The translations under genes were made by a program, and so were the position numbers. This document shows, piece by piece, positions 13,452 to 13,485 of a stretch of DNA of 13,485 nt (positions within the stretch are counted from its first letter, which is position 1; each line of letters begins with the position of its first letter). The notes below the pieces were generated by a model, which was given only the letters and a program-made list of their open reading frames with translations, did no database searches and was not told the DNA's origin. The DNA is from Gammaproteobacteria bacterium (GTDB lineage: Bacteria; Pseudomonadota; Gammaproteobacteria; GCA-001735895), in NCBI GenBank assembly GCA_029288195.1, contig JARFPR010000040.1:1-13485 (forward strand), given 5' to 3'.

Positions 13452-13485
13452 GTCTCTCCACGCGATACTTCGAACAATACTAGAT

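Overview
The window looks like chromosomal DNA of a free-living gammaproteobacterium. It has roughly balanced base composition with AT-rich promoter gaps, a CsiV homologue directly downstream of mfd (a typical gammaproteobacterial pairing), a YgiM-type SH3/anchor protein and a MetA-fold acyltransferase. The genus cannot be read from the sequence. I see no tRNA, rRNA, CRISPR array, insertion sequence or phage gene. The only trace of gene decay is a short GMC-oxidoreductase fossil near 4.4 kb.

Layout. (1) Positions 2-112 hold the C-terminal end of an unidentified gene. (2) Positions 265-1359 encode an NAD-type isocitrate/isopropylmalate dehydrogenase family enzyme with an unusual substrate pocket. 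(3) Positions 1611-2513 encode an HDOD signalling protein. (4) On the minus strand, two EamA/DMT-type transporters overlap by ATGA (3427-4269 and 2528-3430). Their probable promoter lies upstream of the dead start of a GMC flavin oxidoreductase gene (4349-4456), so the fossil appears to sit in their mRNA leader. (5) On the plus strand, a P-loop ATPase of unknown function overlaps a MetA-like homoserine O-acyltransferase by one base (TAATG), forming a coupled two-gene operon. (6) An SH3b/coiled-coil/anchor protein (minus) is divergent from a Tat-type exported FecR-domain protein (plus). (7) The right half is a minus-strand run: small secreted acidic protein, exported rhodanese, mfd, csiV. The gaps between the last three are 17 bases and 1 base.

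How the genes work together. The ATPase-metA pair belongs to the first step of methionine synthesis, with an added unexplained ATPase. The YgiM-like, FecR-like, CsiV-like, rhodanese and small secreted proteins all act outside the cytoplasm or at the inner membrane, so the right half is rich in envelope functions wrapped around the DNA-repair gene mfd.

The best candidates for something undescribed are the ATPase plus divergent MetA pair, the Tat-exported FecR protein with a CxC/HxH motif, and the small cysteine-containing acidic protein ahead of the rhodanese. No large new multi-gene defence or mobile system is visible.
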